This document shows, piece after piece, positions 1-8,556 of a DNA stretch of 64,000 bases. The notes under the pieces are model-generated. The model was not told where the DNA came from. It saw nothing but the letters and a program-made list of their open reading frames with translations, and made no database searches. Position 1 is the stretch's first letter; each line of letters begins with the position of its first letter. Made by a program: the position numbers and the translations under genes. The stretch is from Anaerolineales bacterium UBA2395 (GTDB taxonomy: Bacteria > Chloroflexota > Anaerolineae > Anaerolineales > Villigracilaceae), in the NCBI GenBank assembly GCA_002343775.1, contig DDSH01000014.1, positions 84,348 to 148,347 of the forward strand, given 5' to 3'.

Positions 1-1125
1 TTCGATCGTACTCACCGTGGATGGGTGAGTGTTGAACTGCTCCAGCGCCAGTCCGTTCGGGTCGTATGCCTGGATGCAAAACGGAATCTTCGCCATCTTA
101 TCCAGCACATTTTGCGGCACACCTCTTTTGATCTCCGGCTCGAATTCCAGCGCATCGCCTATTTCGAACAGCGGCTCGAGCACATACGGCGGACAGGTGT
201 ACACGATGTCGCCTCCGGCGATCTTCTGCACATCCCAGAAGCGCATCTTGCCTGCAACATTGGGACCGACTCGCATCGAACAGGCGAGCATCTTGCTGGC
301 ATAGCCACCTTCGGTCAACATACGGTATGCCCGGCGGAACACAGCAATGCCGAACCAGTGCTTGTCCTGCCACGAAAGTTGGATGCGATTGCGTTCTGCC
401 TGCACATCCAGCGCTTCATTCTCCGTCAGCCGCCCGATCATCATGGTGATGACCGCGCGCCATTTTTTCATCTTCACACCATTCTTTTCGGCGATCTTCA
501 AACCGTCCATCGCGGCATTTGCGGAGGCGAGGATCTGCGGCAGGGTAAAGCAGACTGTGGTATTTGTGCTGATACCCTTCGAGGTCAGGATCTTTACAAC
601 CTCGATGCCCTGCATACTGGCGGGAACCTTGATCATCACATTGGGGCTGAGCGCGCTCAATTCCTCTGCATCGTGGACCATGCGTTCGGTTTCAGTGAAG
701 AGACGCGGGTCGAGTTGACCCGAGATCCACCCGAAGCGCCCATGCGAGGCTTCGAAGATGGGCAGGTACATCTCTGCGCCGCGTTTTACCACTTCCTTGT
801 ATGTCATCCAGACGGTCTCGCTCAAACTAAGACCCGGGCTTGACTCGATCAATTCATCCACCCATTCGCTCCAAAATATTGGATCGCTTTGGATGGCTTG
901 CCACGAAAGCGGCGGGTTGGTGGTGCAACCCCGAAAAATGCTTGCCGCGGGGTCATCGGCGTTGTACAACCTTGCGAGTTGTTCTTCCAGGATCTGCCTT
1001 CCGGCAGGTTCTGCCTCATCAACCATTTTGCGTACCCACTGGTTGTACACCAGCGGAGACGAATCCCACCAAATTTCAAGGTCAGGATGCGTCTTGGCAA
1101 GCCGTTCGAGTGGACTTTCGATCAT
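1..1125 (-). CDS. Transaldolase family protein (3' end beyond window)
   Basis: This is the first 375 codons of a minus-strand gene that runs off the left edge without a stop. The start at 1125 is preceded by GAAAGGAG. The translation reads MIESPLERLAKTHPDLEIWW and contains a block around residues 145-185 with MIKVPA followed by GISTNTTVCFTLPQ. That is the Schiff-base lysine strand and the following strand of the Tal/transaldolase TIM barrel. Known family members transfer a dihydroxyacetone unit between sugar phosphates in the cytosol. It is the last visible gene of a minus-strand run with the phosphotransferase at 1231 and the FAD/GcvT protein at 2254, about 105 bases downstream of the former and with no terminator visible between. 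Some relatives are fructose-6-phosphate aldolase-like or of unknown substrate, so the exact reaction is open. Confidence 0.85.
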   Translation of the reverse strand, partial: MIESPLERLAKTHPDLEIWWDSSPLVYNQWVRKMVDEAEPAGRQILEEQLARLYNADDPAASIFRGCTTNPPLSWQAIQSDPIFWSEWVDELIESSPGLSLSETVWMTYKEVVKRGAEMYLPIFEASHGRFGWISGQLDPRLFTETERMVHDAEELSALSPNVMIKVPASMQGIEVVKILTSKGISTNTTVCFTLPQILASANAAMDGLKIAEKNGVKMKKWRAVITMMIGRLTENEALDVQAERNRIQLSWQDKHWFGIAVFRRAYRMLTEGGYASKMLACSMRVGPNVAGKMRFWDVQKIAGGDIVYTCPPYVLEPLFEIGDALEFEPEIKRGVPQNVLDKMAKIPFCIQAYDPNGLALEQFNTHPSTVSTIE

Positions 1126-1230
1126 GGCGCACACTCCTTTCTCAACGCGCGCATGAAAGTCTACGTTAGGCTGGATGAAACGGCAAAGAAACGTTCAACT
1201 TTCGGTTTTAAACGTACATAACTCCATTAA

Positions 1231-2154
1231 TTATTTTACATCCCGCAGCCACTTTTCCCAACGGTAATCTGTCACATGCATTCGGTAACGTCCGAACCAA
1301 AGATTGGCGTAGCCCTGGAAATCCTCTTCCAATTTTGAGAGAACTGTCTGGGTGGTGCCCCACATGGCTTCGTGCAATTCCGACATCGCCCACATGATGC
1401 GCAGGCGGGCGTAGCGTTTTGGGGTCATTTTCCCAAAATAGGCGGTTAGAAAGACTGCGATCTGTTCTTCGTTCAGGCGATGATGGTGCGCGAAATTCCC
1501 GAGGTCGAAAAAGATATCGCCCATGCCCGCATACTCCCAATCCAATAAGCGGATCTCGCCGATATCGCCTGCCACATCCTCTTCCAACCAGTTCAGGTTG
1601 AGCAAGTCGTTATGGCAGGGAGTGGGTTTATAGGGATCCTTTGAAAGCGCTTTTTCCGCTTCACGCATTTTCTTTTGGATGAAATCCCAATCATATGGAA
1701 AGGAGGCACCTCTTTTCTTTGATAACTTTGTCAGCATTTCCACGCGGCGGAAGACGTTGAATTCGCCTTTCAGCTTGGGACCGTTGCGGTGGAACAACCT
1801 GAGTTTTTGCGCCACACGCGCCAGATAATCCGGCTTGACGATCTCCTCCGGCATGATGCGCTTGCCATTGACGAACCGCGTCACAATGTATCCTTCCGGT
1901 TCAATGAAATACATGATTTCGGGGGCGATGCCGAGCTCGCCAGCCGCTTTGTTCGCCATGTGTTCCACATCACGCTTGATGCCCAAAAGGTCGGTCCCAT
2001 CGCCTGCGAGGCGGATGACGTAGGATCGTCCATCGGCTTCGATTTTGAAGTTCAGGTTGGTGATGCCGCCGCTCAGCGGAATCTTCTTGAGGTTCTTCGA
2101 CTCCGCCAGGAAAGGCACCTTGGCAATGGCTTTGTCGATGGCAAGCGTATTCAT
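1231..2154 (-). CDS. Choline/ethanolamine kinase-like (APH-fold) phosphotransferase
   Basis: This 307-residue protein has the aminoglycoside/choline kinase fold. A nucleotide-loop-like GGITNLNFKI lies at 29-38, the Brenner catalytic motif CHNDLLNLNW at 180-189 has H181 and D183, and the metal-binding DWEYAG follows with D205. Such enzymes phosphorylate the hydroxyl of small amino alcohols or aminoglycosides using ATP. The start has a GGAAGGA ribosome site. It lies 99 bases downstream of an FAD-oxidase/GcvT fusion and upstream of a transaldolase. A paralogue at 10258 sits next to a second FAD/GcvT fusion, which ties this kinase to the same substrate pathway, perhaps a choline- or ethanolamine-like compound. 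The substrate cannot be read from the sequence. Confidence 0.85.
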   Translation of the reverse strand: MNTLAIDKAIAKVPFLAESKNLKKIPLSGGITNLNFKIEADGRSYVIRLAGDGTDLLGIKRDVEHMANKAAGELGIAPEIMYFIEPEGYIVTRFVNGKRIMPEEIVKPDYLARVAQKLRLFHRNGPKLKGEFNVFRRVEMLTKLSKKRGASFPYDWDFIQKKMREAEKALSKDPYKPTPCHNDLLNLNWLEEDVAGDIGEIRLLDWEYAGMGDIFFDLGNFAHHHRLNEEQIAVFLTAYFGKMTPKRYARLRIMWAMSELHEAMWGTTQTVLSKLEEDFQGYANLWFGRYRMHVTDYRWEKWLRDVK

Positions 2155-2253
2155 TGGATCGTATTCCTTCCTCTGTAAAAGAATTTGATCTTCGAAGCGG
2201 CTTGACCCTTGGCGATGTCCAGCCGCTTCATTCTGACTGTTGAACTGATCCTG

Positions 2254-4686
2254 TTATGCCTTGATCCTCTCGTTCTTCGGATCCCATAAGACATTCTGCA
2301 CCACTTCCGCGCCGACCTGCTCGCCGAAGCATTCGATCTCCAGTTTCGTGCCGGGTTTGGCGTATTCCATTGGCAGGTAGGCGTACGCAATAGACTTGTT
2401 GACCGAATAGCCGAATCCACCCGCCGCCACCCAACCGACCGTCCTGCCGTCCAAGTGGATGGGTTCCTTGCCGAGCACGATGGTGCGGTCATCAGCGAGT
2501 GTGATGGTGCAAAGTTTGCGGGTGATCCCCTCCGCCTTCTGCTTGACCAACGCCTCTTTGCCGATGAAATCACCTTTATCCAGTTTCACCGCAAAACCGA
2601 GACCGGCTTCGTAGGGTGTGTAATCGGGCGAAATTTCGCCGCTCCAATAGCGGTAGCCTTTTTCGAGGCGCAGCGTGTCAATGGCTTTGTATCCGCCTGC
2701 CACCATGCCTTCGGGTTTGCCTGCTTCCCAGAGCGTATCCCAGAGCCGCAGACCGTACTCCATTGGGCAGTAAAACTCCCAGCCCAGCTCCCCAACATAA
2801 GTCACGCGTGAAGCGAGAACGGGCACGTCGCCCACGTTGATGCGCTTGGAAGTCATATACGGGAAGCCCGCGTTCGAGACATCATCCGTTGTTACTTTTT
2901 CCAATATCTTGCGTGCCTTCGGTCCCCACATGCCGATACAGGCATAGTTCGAGCCGACATCTTCCATTGTGACACTGCCGTCATCCGGCATTTGCAGCGA
3001 GAGCCACGACATATCGTGCTGACCGAACGCAGTGCCGGTGACGATGAAGAAGCGGTCTTCCGCGAGGCGGGTGACGGTGAAATCGCATTCGATGCCGCCG
3101 CGTTTGTTGAGCGCCTGGGTGTAAACGAGATGTCCCACCGGCACATCGATCTGATTCGCGCAGGCGTTGTTGAGGAATTTCAACGCGCCGGGTCCGCGCA
3201 CTTCGAATTTATTGAACGAAGTTTCATCGAAGAGACCAGCGTTCTCACGCGTCTGCAAGTGTTCGTAGCCGATGGCGCGGCTCCAGTTGTGACGTGCCCA
3301 GCCCTTCGGCTCGTGACCATGCGTGGCAAGTTCTTCGTATGGCTTGAACCAGTTCGGGCGTTCCCAGCCCATCTTCTCGCCGAAGTGACAGCCGAGGTCG
3401 CGCAGGCGGAAGTAAGTGGGGGAGGTGCGCACATTGCGGCGCGACATGCGTTCTTCGCCGGGGAAGTGGATGTCATAATACTGGGTGTAGGTTTCGAACG
3501 TGCGCGCCACTGTGTAATCGAGGCTGTTGTAGTTCGGACCGAAGCGGCGCACATCGAGCCGCCACATATCCCACTCGGGGCTGCCATCGATGATCCACTC
3601 TGCCATCACTTTGCCGATGCCGCCCGCGCCCGCGAGACCGTGAGCGCAGAACGCACATGCCACCCAAAATCCCTTGACCGAGGTCGGACCAAGCAGAAAT
3701 TCGCCGTCGGGCGTGAAGCCTTCGGGACCGTTGAGGAGCATTTTCACTTCGGCGTTTTCCACGGCGGGCACGCGGCGGATGGAATTTTCCATCAGCGGAG
3801 TGAAGCGATCCCAGTCTGGGTTGAGCAATTGATATTTGAAATCCTTTGGTATGCCGTTCAACCCAAACGTGGCAGGCTGGCGTTCGTAGCCGCCCGTCAC
3901 CAACCCGCCGACCTCTTCGCGCCAATATACGAGCAGGTCGGGGTCGCGCAGGTTCGGGAATTTATTCGTCACGCCTTCGATGGGCTTTGTGAGGATGTAC
4001 AGATGCGCCATTGGAATAACTGGCAGACTCAGCCCCACCATTTTGCCGATCTCGCGTCCCCACATGCCGGAAGCGTTTACCACGATCTCGGTCTTGATCG
4101 TCCCCTTGTCTGTGACCACTTCGTGTACACGTCCGTTCTTGAGATTGATGCCTGTAACGGTGGTGTAGAGCAAAATTTGCGCGCCGCGATTCTTCGCGCC
4201 AATGGCAAGCGCGTTGGTCAGACCGGTCGGGTCGATGCTGCCATCATTGGGCGTGTATGCTGCGCCGACCACGCCTTTGATGTCCATCAGCGGGAACATA
4301 TCCTGCGCTTCTTTCGCAGAGATCATTTCCATCGGCACACCGAAGGAACGCGCCATGCCCACGAGGCGGCGATTCTCTTCCATGCGCTCGAACGACGAAG
4401 CCAGGCGCAGACCGCCTACTTCGCGCCACGAAGTGTCTTGTCCCGTTTCGGCTTTGAGGCTGCGATACAGGTCGGTGCTGTAGTGCATCATGCGCGTCAA
4501 GTTTGCATCGGAGCGCATTTGCCCCACCAGCCCCGCCGAGTGCCATGTGGAGCCGGATGTCAGCTCGTGTTTTTCGACGATGACGACATCCTTCCACCCC
4601 ATTTTTGTCAGGTGATACGCGATACTTGCCCCGCCCACACCGCCGCCGATGATGACCACTTGCGCTTGTGTTGGGAAAGCGGACAT
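2254..4686 (-). CDS. Dimethylglycine/sarcosine dehydrogenase-like FAD oxidase fused to GcvT domain
   Basis: This is an 810-residue two-part enzyme. The N-terminal half is a DAO-type flavoprotein: the dinucleotide fold VIIGGGVGGASIAYHL is at 11-26 and GSTWHSAG at 45-52. In dimethylglycine and sarcosine dehydrogenases the His of this motif (here H49) carries covalent FAD. The C-terminal half, from about 430, is a GcvT/aminomethyltransferase region that in the family passes the methyl-derived carbon to tetrahydrofolate. The start follows AAGGAGAAG. The family oxidatively demethylates N-methylglycines in the cytosol. The downstream kinase and transaldolase lie on the same strand, and a paralogue of equal architecture is at 11206. 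A stable leader hairpin at 4707-4732 precedes it. The substrate could also be another N-methyl amino acid. Confidence 0.9.
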   Translation of the reverse strand: MSAFPTQAQVVIIGGGVGGASIAYHLTKMGWKDVVIVEKHELTSGSTWHSAGLVGQMRSDANLTRMMHYSTDLYRSLKAETGQDTSWREVGGLRLASSFERMEENRRLVGMARSFGVPMEMISAKEAQDMFPLMDIKGVVGAAYTPNDGSIDPTGLTNALAIGAKNRGAQILLYTTVTGINLKNGRVHEVVTDKGTIKTEIVVNASGMWGREIGKMVGLSLPVIPMAHLYILTKPIEGVTNKFPNLRDPDLLVYWREEVGGLVTGGYERQPATFGLNGIPKDFKYQLLNPDWDRFTPLMENSIRRVPAVENAEVKMLLNGPEGFTPDGEFLLGPTSVKGFWVACAFCAHGLAGAGGIGKVMAEWIIDGSPEWDMWRLDVRRFGPNYNSLDYTVARTFETYTQYYDIHFPGEERMSRRNVRTSPTYFRLRDLGCHFGEKMGWERPNWFKPYEELATHGHEPKGWARHNWSRAIGYEHLQTRENAGLFDETSFNKFEVRGPGALKFLNNACANQIDVPVGHLVYTQALNKRGGIECDFTVTRLAEDRFFIVTGTAFGQHDMSWLSLQMPDDGSVTMEDVGSNYACIGMWGPKARKILEKVTTDDVSNAGFPYMTSKRINVGDVPVLASRVTYVGELGWEFYCPMEYGLRLWDTLWEAGKPEGMVAGGYKAIDTLRLEKGYRYWSGEISPDYTPYEAGLGFAVKLDKGDFIGKEALVKQKAEGITRKLCTITLADDRTIVLGKEPIHLDGRTVGWVAAGGFGYSVNKSIAYAYLPMEYAKPGTKLEIECFGEQVGAEVVQNVLWDPKNERIKA

Positions 4687-4706
4687 AAATTCTTCTCCTT
4701 AATTTC

Positions 4707-4734
4707 GGAGTCCAACAGCGGACTGTTGGACCTC
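4707..4734. repeat. Palindromic repeat in leader of the FAD/GcvT gene
   Basis: GGAGTC is followed by CAACAG, a CGGA loop and CTGTTG, making a strong hairpin between the CBS gene terminator and the ribosome site of the minus-strand oxidase gene. The same layout, with both arms changed in a compensatory way, recurs in frame inside the megasynthase gene at 33841. I therefore call it a dispersed repeat and not a private leader element. It may also act as an mRNA-stabilising 5' hairpin. Confidence 0.6.
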
Positions 4735-4762
4735 CTGTATTGATGTGATATTCGAAAAAATT

Positions 4763-4790
4763 TAAAGGTATTGCCAAGCAATACCTTTAT
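4763..4790 (-). terminator. Intrinsic terminator of the CBS-domain gene
   Basis: An 11-bp perfect stem (4763-4773 with 4779-4789) with a five-base loop is followed, on the minus strand, by a T-rich run (AAATTTTTT). It lies directly after the stop codon of the CBS gene and so separates the nucleotidyltransferase-CBS operon from the oxidase operon. Confidence 0.85.
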
Positions 4791-4796
4791 TGTCCA

Positions 4797-5609
4797 TTAT
4801 CGTTTTTGCCAGACCGAATCGGGACGAGCCATTTCTGCCACAATGTCGAAAGATGAGATCACGCCGAGCGGGAACGCATCCGGGTCTTCCTTATCCACAA
4901 CTACCAATCGGTGATAATGATTCTGGATCATCTTGTCTGCGGCTTCGCGCAAGCTGGCGTGGATATCTATCGTTAGAGCAGGGTGCATGACATCACGGAC
5001 GATCTTGCCTTCGAAATTGCCGTTCTGCACGTACTGGAGCAGGTCCCGCCCGCTGACTACGCCAAGTACTTTGCCTTTGGCGTCCACAACCAGCACCGAG
5101 CGCCATCCGGCGGAAGTCATTGCCCGCGCAGCAGAGGAGATCGGAGTTTTGCCGCGGCAGACCAGGATCGCATCCGACATGACATCGCCCACCGTGTCTC
5201 GCTTTAATTTCTCCTCCTCGGCGATGCTGGCAACGAAATCAGACAGTGAAATGATACCAACTGGTTTTCCATCCTCGGTTACGAGCAGGCGGCTGACCTG
5301 CTTTTCGATGAGGGTTCGTACGGCTTCCGAAAGCGGGAGGTTCGACTCGACAGAATCCACTGGTGTAGACATCAACTCGGCGGCGGTTAACTTGCGCATT
5401 ACGTTCAGACTCTCTGGATCGGAAGAAAGCCATTCACCTGCCAGCAGGTCAAAATCGGAGATGATACCAACGGCACGCCCATCGCGGTCATTGACCACCA
5501 ACGCATGGACGTGGTTGTTGTGGAGCATCACTGCCACCTGTCCCAGCGTGGCATCGGATTTACAAGTGATCAAGTTTGCGTGCATCAGGTCTTTGACAAG
5601 TTTCGCCAT
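4797..5609 (-). CDS. Protein of four CBS domains (two Bateman modules)
   Basis: The start at 5609 (MAKLVKDLMHANLITC) has an AAAGGAG site nine bases upstream. An open frame continues further upstream but would overlap the previous gene and lacks a ribosome site. The 270 residues form four CBS units, each with the V(M/L)-short spacer-D/S pattern and a G-hydrophobic-(I/V)S-x-x-D(F/L) ending: GIISDFDL, GIISLSDF, GVVSGRDL and GVISSFDI. CBS pairs usually bind adenine nucleotides or S-adenosylmethionine and modulate partner proteins. There is no enzymatic domain attached. It is 10 bases after the nucleotidyltransferase-like gene and ends at a terminator, so the two form an operon. A regulatory or energy-sensing role in the adjacent catabolic island is an inference. 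Confidence 0.9.
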   Translation of the reverse strand: MAKLVKDLMHANLITCKSDATLGQVAVMLHNNHVHALVVNDRDGRAVGIISDFDLLAGEWLSSDPESLNVMRKLTAAELMSTPVDSVESNLPLSEAVRTLIEKQVSRLLVTEDGKPVGIISLSDFVASIAEEEKLKRDTVGDVMSDAILVCRGKTPISSAARAMTSAGWRSVLVVDAKGKVLGVVSGRDLLQYVQNGNFEGKIVRDVMHPALTIDIHASLREAADKMIQNHYHRLVVVDKEDPDAFPLGVISSFDIVAEMARPDSVWQKR

Positions 5610-5619
5610 GAGTTCTCCT

Positions 5620-6408
5620 TTAGACTTCATCCACATCCTTGTACCACTTGACCCGGTCCCCGACGCGGTCGCGGATGCGCCAGGCAAGCGGCTTGGGTTC
5701 ATCGTTCAGTCTTTTGACAATTGCATCCACCTGGGTTTCGATTTGGGATTTTTGTTCAGGCGTGAGTTGCGGGTAGTGCTGCGCCAACTGCTTGACCTTT
5801 TCCAGGTTCATCGTCGTTGTTCGCCACAACCCCCAATCCACCGCGCATAGTTGTGCCGCCAGCGTGATGTTGATGGTTTCCTCGTCGATTTCGCCTAGCG
5901 GATGTTCCAGCAGCAGCATGATGGTATCGATGATGTCCTTCTCGTTGATCTGCACGATCTGCATCTTTTCCAGCAGCAGTTCCGTCAATGGAATGGTGGG
6001 AGAGTCCACTTCGAGGCGGTCTTTCCAGTAAATGGCATGACAGAAATCCAGCTTCTCGTAGAAAACATCCACATGCAGCCCCGTTCCCGGCTTGTCGAAG
6101 ATCGCCCGTTCCCCTTCCGATGCGATGAACACTTCCCGGTTCTCCACATAGCCCATCCTGCCCATCATCTCGGAAATCTGTTTGTTCTGGCGGCTGTATG
6201 CGCCAAAGTCAATGTCTGTGTAGGCACGTCCCATGGCGGCTTGCAAATAACCGAATTGCGGACAATGCATTTGAAAAGCCAGTGAACCGATCACCCTCAT
6301 CAGGATGCCCGCATCGTCACTGGCTTTAAGAATCGCTCGCAACTCATTCTCAAACTTCTCGCGTTCAGATTGATCCTGCTGACCCATCCCAATGGAACTG
6401 TTTGTCAT
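5620..6408 (-). CDS. Nucleotidyltransferase-fold protein (MNT/AbiEii-like), function unknown
   Basis: I chose the start at 6408 (MTNSSIGMG) because CAGGAG lies seven bases before it. A start 36 bases upstream is possible but has no such site. The 262-residue product has GSLAFQMH at about 39-46 and TDIDFG about 25 residues later. This is compatible with the GS...DxD signature of the polymerase-beta-like nucleotidyltransferase fold, followed by HVDVF, which could supply the third acidic residue. Family members include antitoxin/toxin pairs and substrate-adenylylating enzymes. The partner gene is the CBS protein, not a HEPN toxin, so a toxin-antitoxin role is not supported. Transcription probably starts from the minus-strand promoter at 6499-6527, divergent from the DeoR gene. 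Confidence 0.65.
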   Translation of the reverse strand: MTNSSIGMGQQDQSEREKFENELRAILKASDDAGILMRVIGSLAFQMHCPQFGYLQAAMGRAYTDIDFGAYSRQNKQISEMMGRMGYVENREVFIASEGERAIFDKPGTGLHVDVFYEKLDFCHAIYWKDRLEVDSPTIPLTELLLEKMQIVQINEKDIIDTIMLLLEHPLGEIDEETINITLAAQLCAVDWGLWRTTTMNLEKVKQLAQHYPQLTPEQKSQIETQVDAIVKRLNDEPKPLAWRIRDRVGDRVKWYKDVDEV

Positions 6409-6498
6409 GAAGAACTCCTGAAAAGATGAGGATGAGGCTTTCATGCCTTATAAAATGAAAAAAATCAAACTTATCGAAATTGTCAGGAACTAGCGATT

Positions 6499-6527
6499 AT
6501 TATAATGAAAAATTCAAAATCTTGCAA
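6499..6527 (-). promoter_or_regulatory. Promoter of the nucleotidyltransferase-CBS operon
   Basis: On the minus strand TTGCAA (6527-6522), a 17-base spacer and TATAAT (6504-6499) form a good sigma-70-type promoter. The -35 hexamer is self-complementary and is shared with the divergent promoter of the DeoR gene. Confidence 0.75.
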
Positions 6528-6550
6528 ATTTCATCAGATTCTTATATAAT
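6522..6550 (+). promoter_or_regulatory. Promoter of the DeoR-family regulator operon
   Basis: TTGCAA (6522-6527), a 17-base spacer and TATAAT (6545-6550) lie 50 bases before the regulator start. Several TTTCAT/ATGAAA motifs surround both -10 boxes and could be operator half-sites for the DeoR protein. Confidence 0.75.
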
Positions 6551-6599
6551 GCGCCATCAAAATGAACATTTTCCTTCATTCTCACACCGAGAACATTTG

Positions 6600-7394
6600 A
6601 TGAGCAAACCCCTCATTCCAGCTCAACGAAGAGAGAAAATTCAGGAATATCTGGCAATCCATCAGATCGCGCGTACTGCGGATCTATGTGCCTTGCTGGA
6701 TACCTCCGAAGCGACCGTACGCCGCGACCTCGAATGGCTGGAGCAAAAAGGGTTTTTGGAGCGCACACATGGGGGCGCCATCCTGGGTCATCGCATGATC
6801 CTTGAGCAGGAATACCAACAGCGGGCACAACACCATCCCGAAGAAAAAAAAGCCATCGGCGAGCTTGCCGCGTCTCTCATCGAAGAGGGTGATATCGTCT
6901 TTATCAACAGCGGCACGACCGCCACGCAAGTTCTACAGCATATCCGCAAGAACTCCAACATCACAGTCATCACGAACAACGTCAGTGCAGTAATGGAACT
7001 CGGTGAGCCGGGATTCCACTACTTTTTGACCGGGGGCGAGTTCCAGGCGCGCTCCAACTCTCTGGCAGGGCGCTTCGCCATCGACAATTTGGGCTTGGTC
7101 TACGCCAATAAAACGATCCTCGGCGTGGATGGAATCTCCCTAAAGCACGGTTGCACCGTGCCGACCAACGCCGAAGCAGAAGTCGTCCGCAAGATGATCG
7201 AACGCACAAAAGGCTCCATCATCATCGCCGCAGACTACAGCAAATGGGGCGGTGTTTCGAACTTTCAGGTTGCCACCATTGACGAGATCGACAAACTCAT
7301 AACCGACAGCCGTATTGGAGAGTCTGCGCGGGACTCTCTCGCACAGCATGCCGTCGAATGCCTGATCGCCTCCCCCGTGCCATCCTTAAACTGA
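6600..7394 (+). CDS. DeoR-family transcriptional regulator
   Basis: The start at 6600 gives the standard 264-residue length. The frame is open further upstream but that part overlaps the promoter. Residues about 8-60 form the DeoR winged helix (RREKIQEYLAIHQIARTADL, then TSEATVRRDLEWLEQKG). Residues 80-255 form the sugar-phosphate isomerase-like sensor domain, with VFINSGTTATQVL, TNNVSAVMEL and a conserved DGISLKHGCT. DeoR proteins typically repress sugar or amine catabolic operons and release DNA on binding a phosphorylated intermediate. The divergent and downstream genes include two kinases and a PfkB-fold protein, which could make such an intermediate. It is probably autoregulated and controls both directions from the shared promoter region. 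Confidence 0.9.
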   Translation: MSKPLIPAQRREKIQEYLAIHQIARTADLCALLDTSEATVRRDLEWLEQKGFLERTHGGAILGHRMILEQEYQQRAQHHPEEKKAIGELAASLIEEGDIVFINSGTTATQVLQHIRKNSNITVITNNVSAVMELGEPGFHYFLTGGEFQARSNSLAGRFAIDNLGLVYANKTILGVDGISLKHGCTVPTNAEAEVVRKMIERTKGSIIIAADYSKWGGVSNFQVATIDEIDKLITDSRIGESARDSLAQHAVECLIASPVPSLN

Positions 7395-7427
7395 CCAGAG
7401 CCGGTCAGGATTCAAACAGGAGACCCC

Positions 7428-8426
7428 ATGTCCTTCCTCTTCTCAAAAAAGCCGAAAAAGAATCCGACCCGCCTGTTCTTTGCCACCGACTTGCACGGTT
7501 CCGAGCGTACCTTCCGCAAGTTCATCAATGCCGGGAAATTCTATGATGTCAACGTGATCGTAATGGGCGGGGATATTCAAGGCAAGTTGATGATTCCCAT
7601 CATCAAGGAATCGAACGGGCGTCACCGCGCAACGGTACAAGGACGGACAGAACAACTCGCCACAGAAGAGGAACTCAAAGCCCTGATGGGCAAACTCGAT
7701 ATTCTGGGCTTTTACTACAGGGTCATGGAAGAGGATGAATTCCGCGCCTTGCAGGCAGACCCAAAATCTGTGGAGAGTTTATTCAACGAACTCGCAAAAC
7801 AGAAATTGATGAATTGGGTGAATCTGGCAGAGGAACGCCTGAACGGTACGGGCATCAAATGCTTCGTCACCGGCGGCAACGACGATGAGTGGGATGTGTT
7901 AAATGTTATGAAGAGCCAGCCCACCCAGTCTTTTTTTGCCTGCGAGAATGAAATGGTTCATATCGATGATGACCATACCATGATCTCCATTGGGATCAGC
8001 ACGCCCACGCCGTGGAAAACTCCGCGTGAGACCACCGAAGAGGAACTCGGCAAAATGATCGAGGAGATGGCATTGAAAGTGCCGGATATGCAAAAAGCCA
8101 TCTTCAACTTCCATGATCCCCCAAAAGATTCCACACTGGATACCTGCCCGATGCTGGACTGGGATAAAGACCCGCCTGAACAAATCATCAGCGGAGGTCA
8201 ACCTGTGATGCATGGAGCCGGCAGCGTCGCAGTCCGCGAAGCGATCGAAAAGTTCAAACCGATGCTTGGGCTGCACGGTCATATTCACGAGTCGCAGTCT
8301 GTGGCAAAGATCGGGCGGACGACCTGCGTCAATCCCGGCAGCGAGTACGCGGAGGGAATTCTACGAGGTTGTTTGGTAACGTTCGTAGACGGCGAGGTGC
8401 AGGGTTATCAGATGACCAGTGGATGA
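7428..8426 (+). CDS. Calcineurin-like metallophosphoesterase
   Basis: The start has AGGAG seven bases upstream. The 332-residue protein shows the metal-binding series of the metallophosphoesterase fold: ATDLHG near 19-24, VMGGDIQG near 45-52, VTGGNDDE near 148-155, a histidine in FNFHDPP near 228 and LHGHIHES near 281. These residues bind two metal ions and hydrolyse phosphate esters or phosphodiesters. The protein begins with a short basic stretch and has no signal peptide, so it is cytosolic. It follows the DeoR gene by 33 bases and precedes the APC permease, so it belongs to the same operon. The substrate is unknown. Confidence 0.88.
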   Translation: MSFLFSKKPKKNPTRLFFATDLHGSERTFRKFINAGKFYDVNVIVMGGDIQGKLMIPIIKESNGRHRATVQGRTEQLATEEELKALMGKLDILGFYYRVMEEDEFRALQADPKSVESLFNELAKQKLMNWVNLAEERLNGTGIKCFVTGGNDDEWDVLNVMKSQPTQSFFACENEMVHIDDDHTMISIGISTPTPWKTPRETTEEELGKMIEEMALKVPDMQKAIFNFHDPPKDSTLDTCPMLDWDKDPPEQIISGGQPVMHGAGSVAVREAIEKFKPMLGLHGHIHESQSVAKIGRTTCVNPGSEYAEGILRGCLVTFVDGEVQGYQMTSG

Positions 8427-8556
8427 CGCGCAGGATTATTGCGCAAAGGAGGTGGCTTAGAAGACGGAACCGTGTGTTTGTTCGACAAGGGGATTGGGCG
8501 CAAGCCCGCGCTGTGAATTCAAGTCTGTGTTCGATTTCTCGACCAAAGGAGAAGGA

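Noticed and set aside
2992..4743. 583-codon open frame on the plus strand
   Set aside because: It is exactly antisense to the FAD/GcvT gene, has no ribosome site and its product is His/Arg-rich without domains. It is a by-product of codon bias in the real gene.
5620..6408. Toxin-antitoxin nucleotidyltransferase
   Set aside because: No HEPN or AbiEii partner is adjacent. The coupled gene is a CBS protein and a catabolic regulator is divergent.
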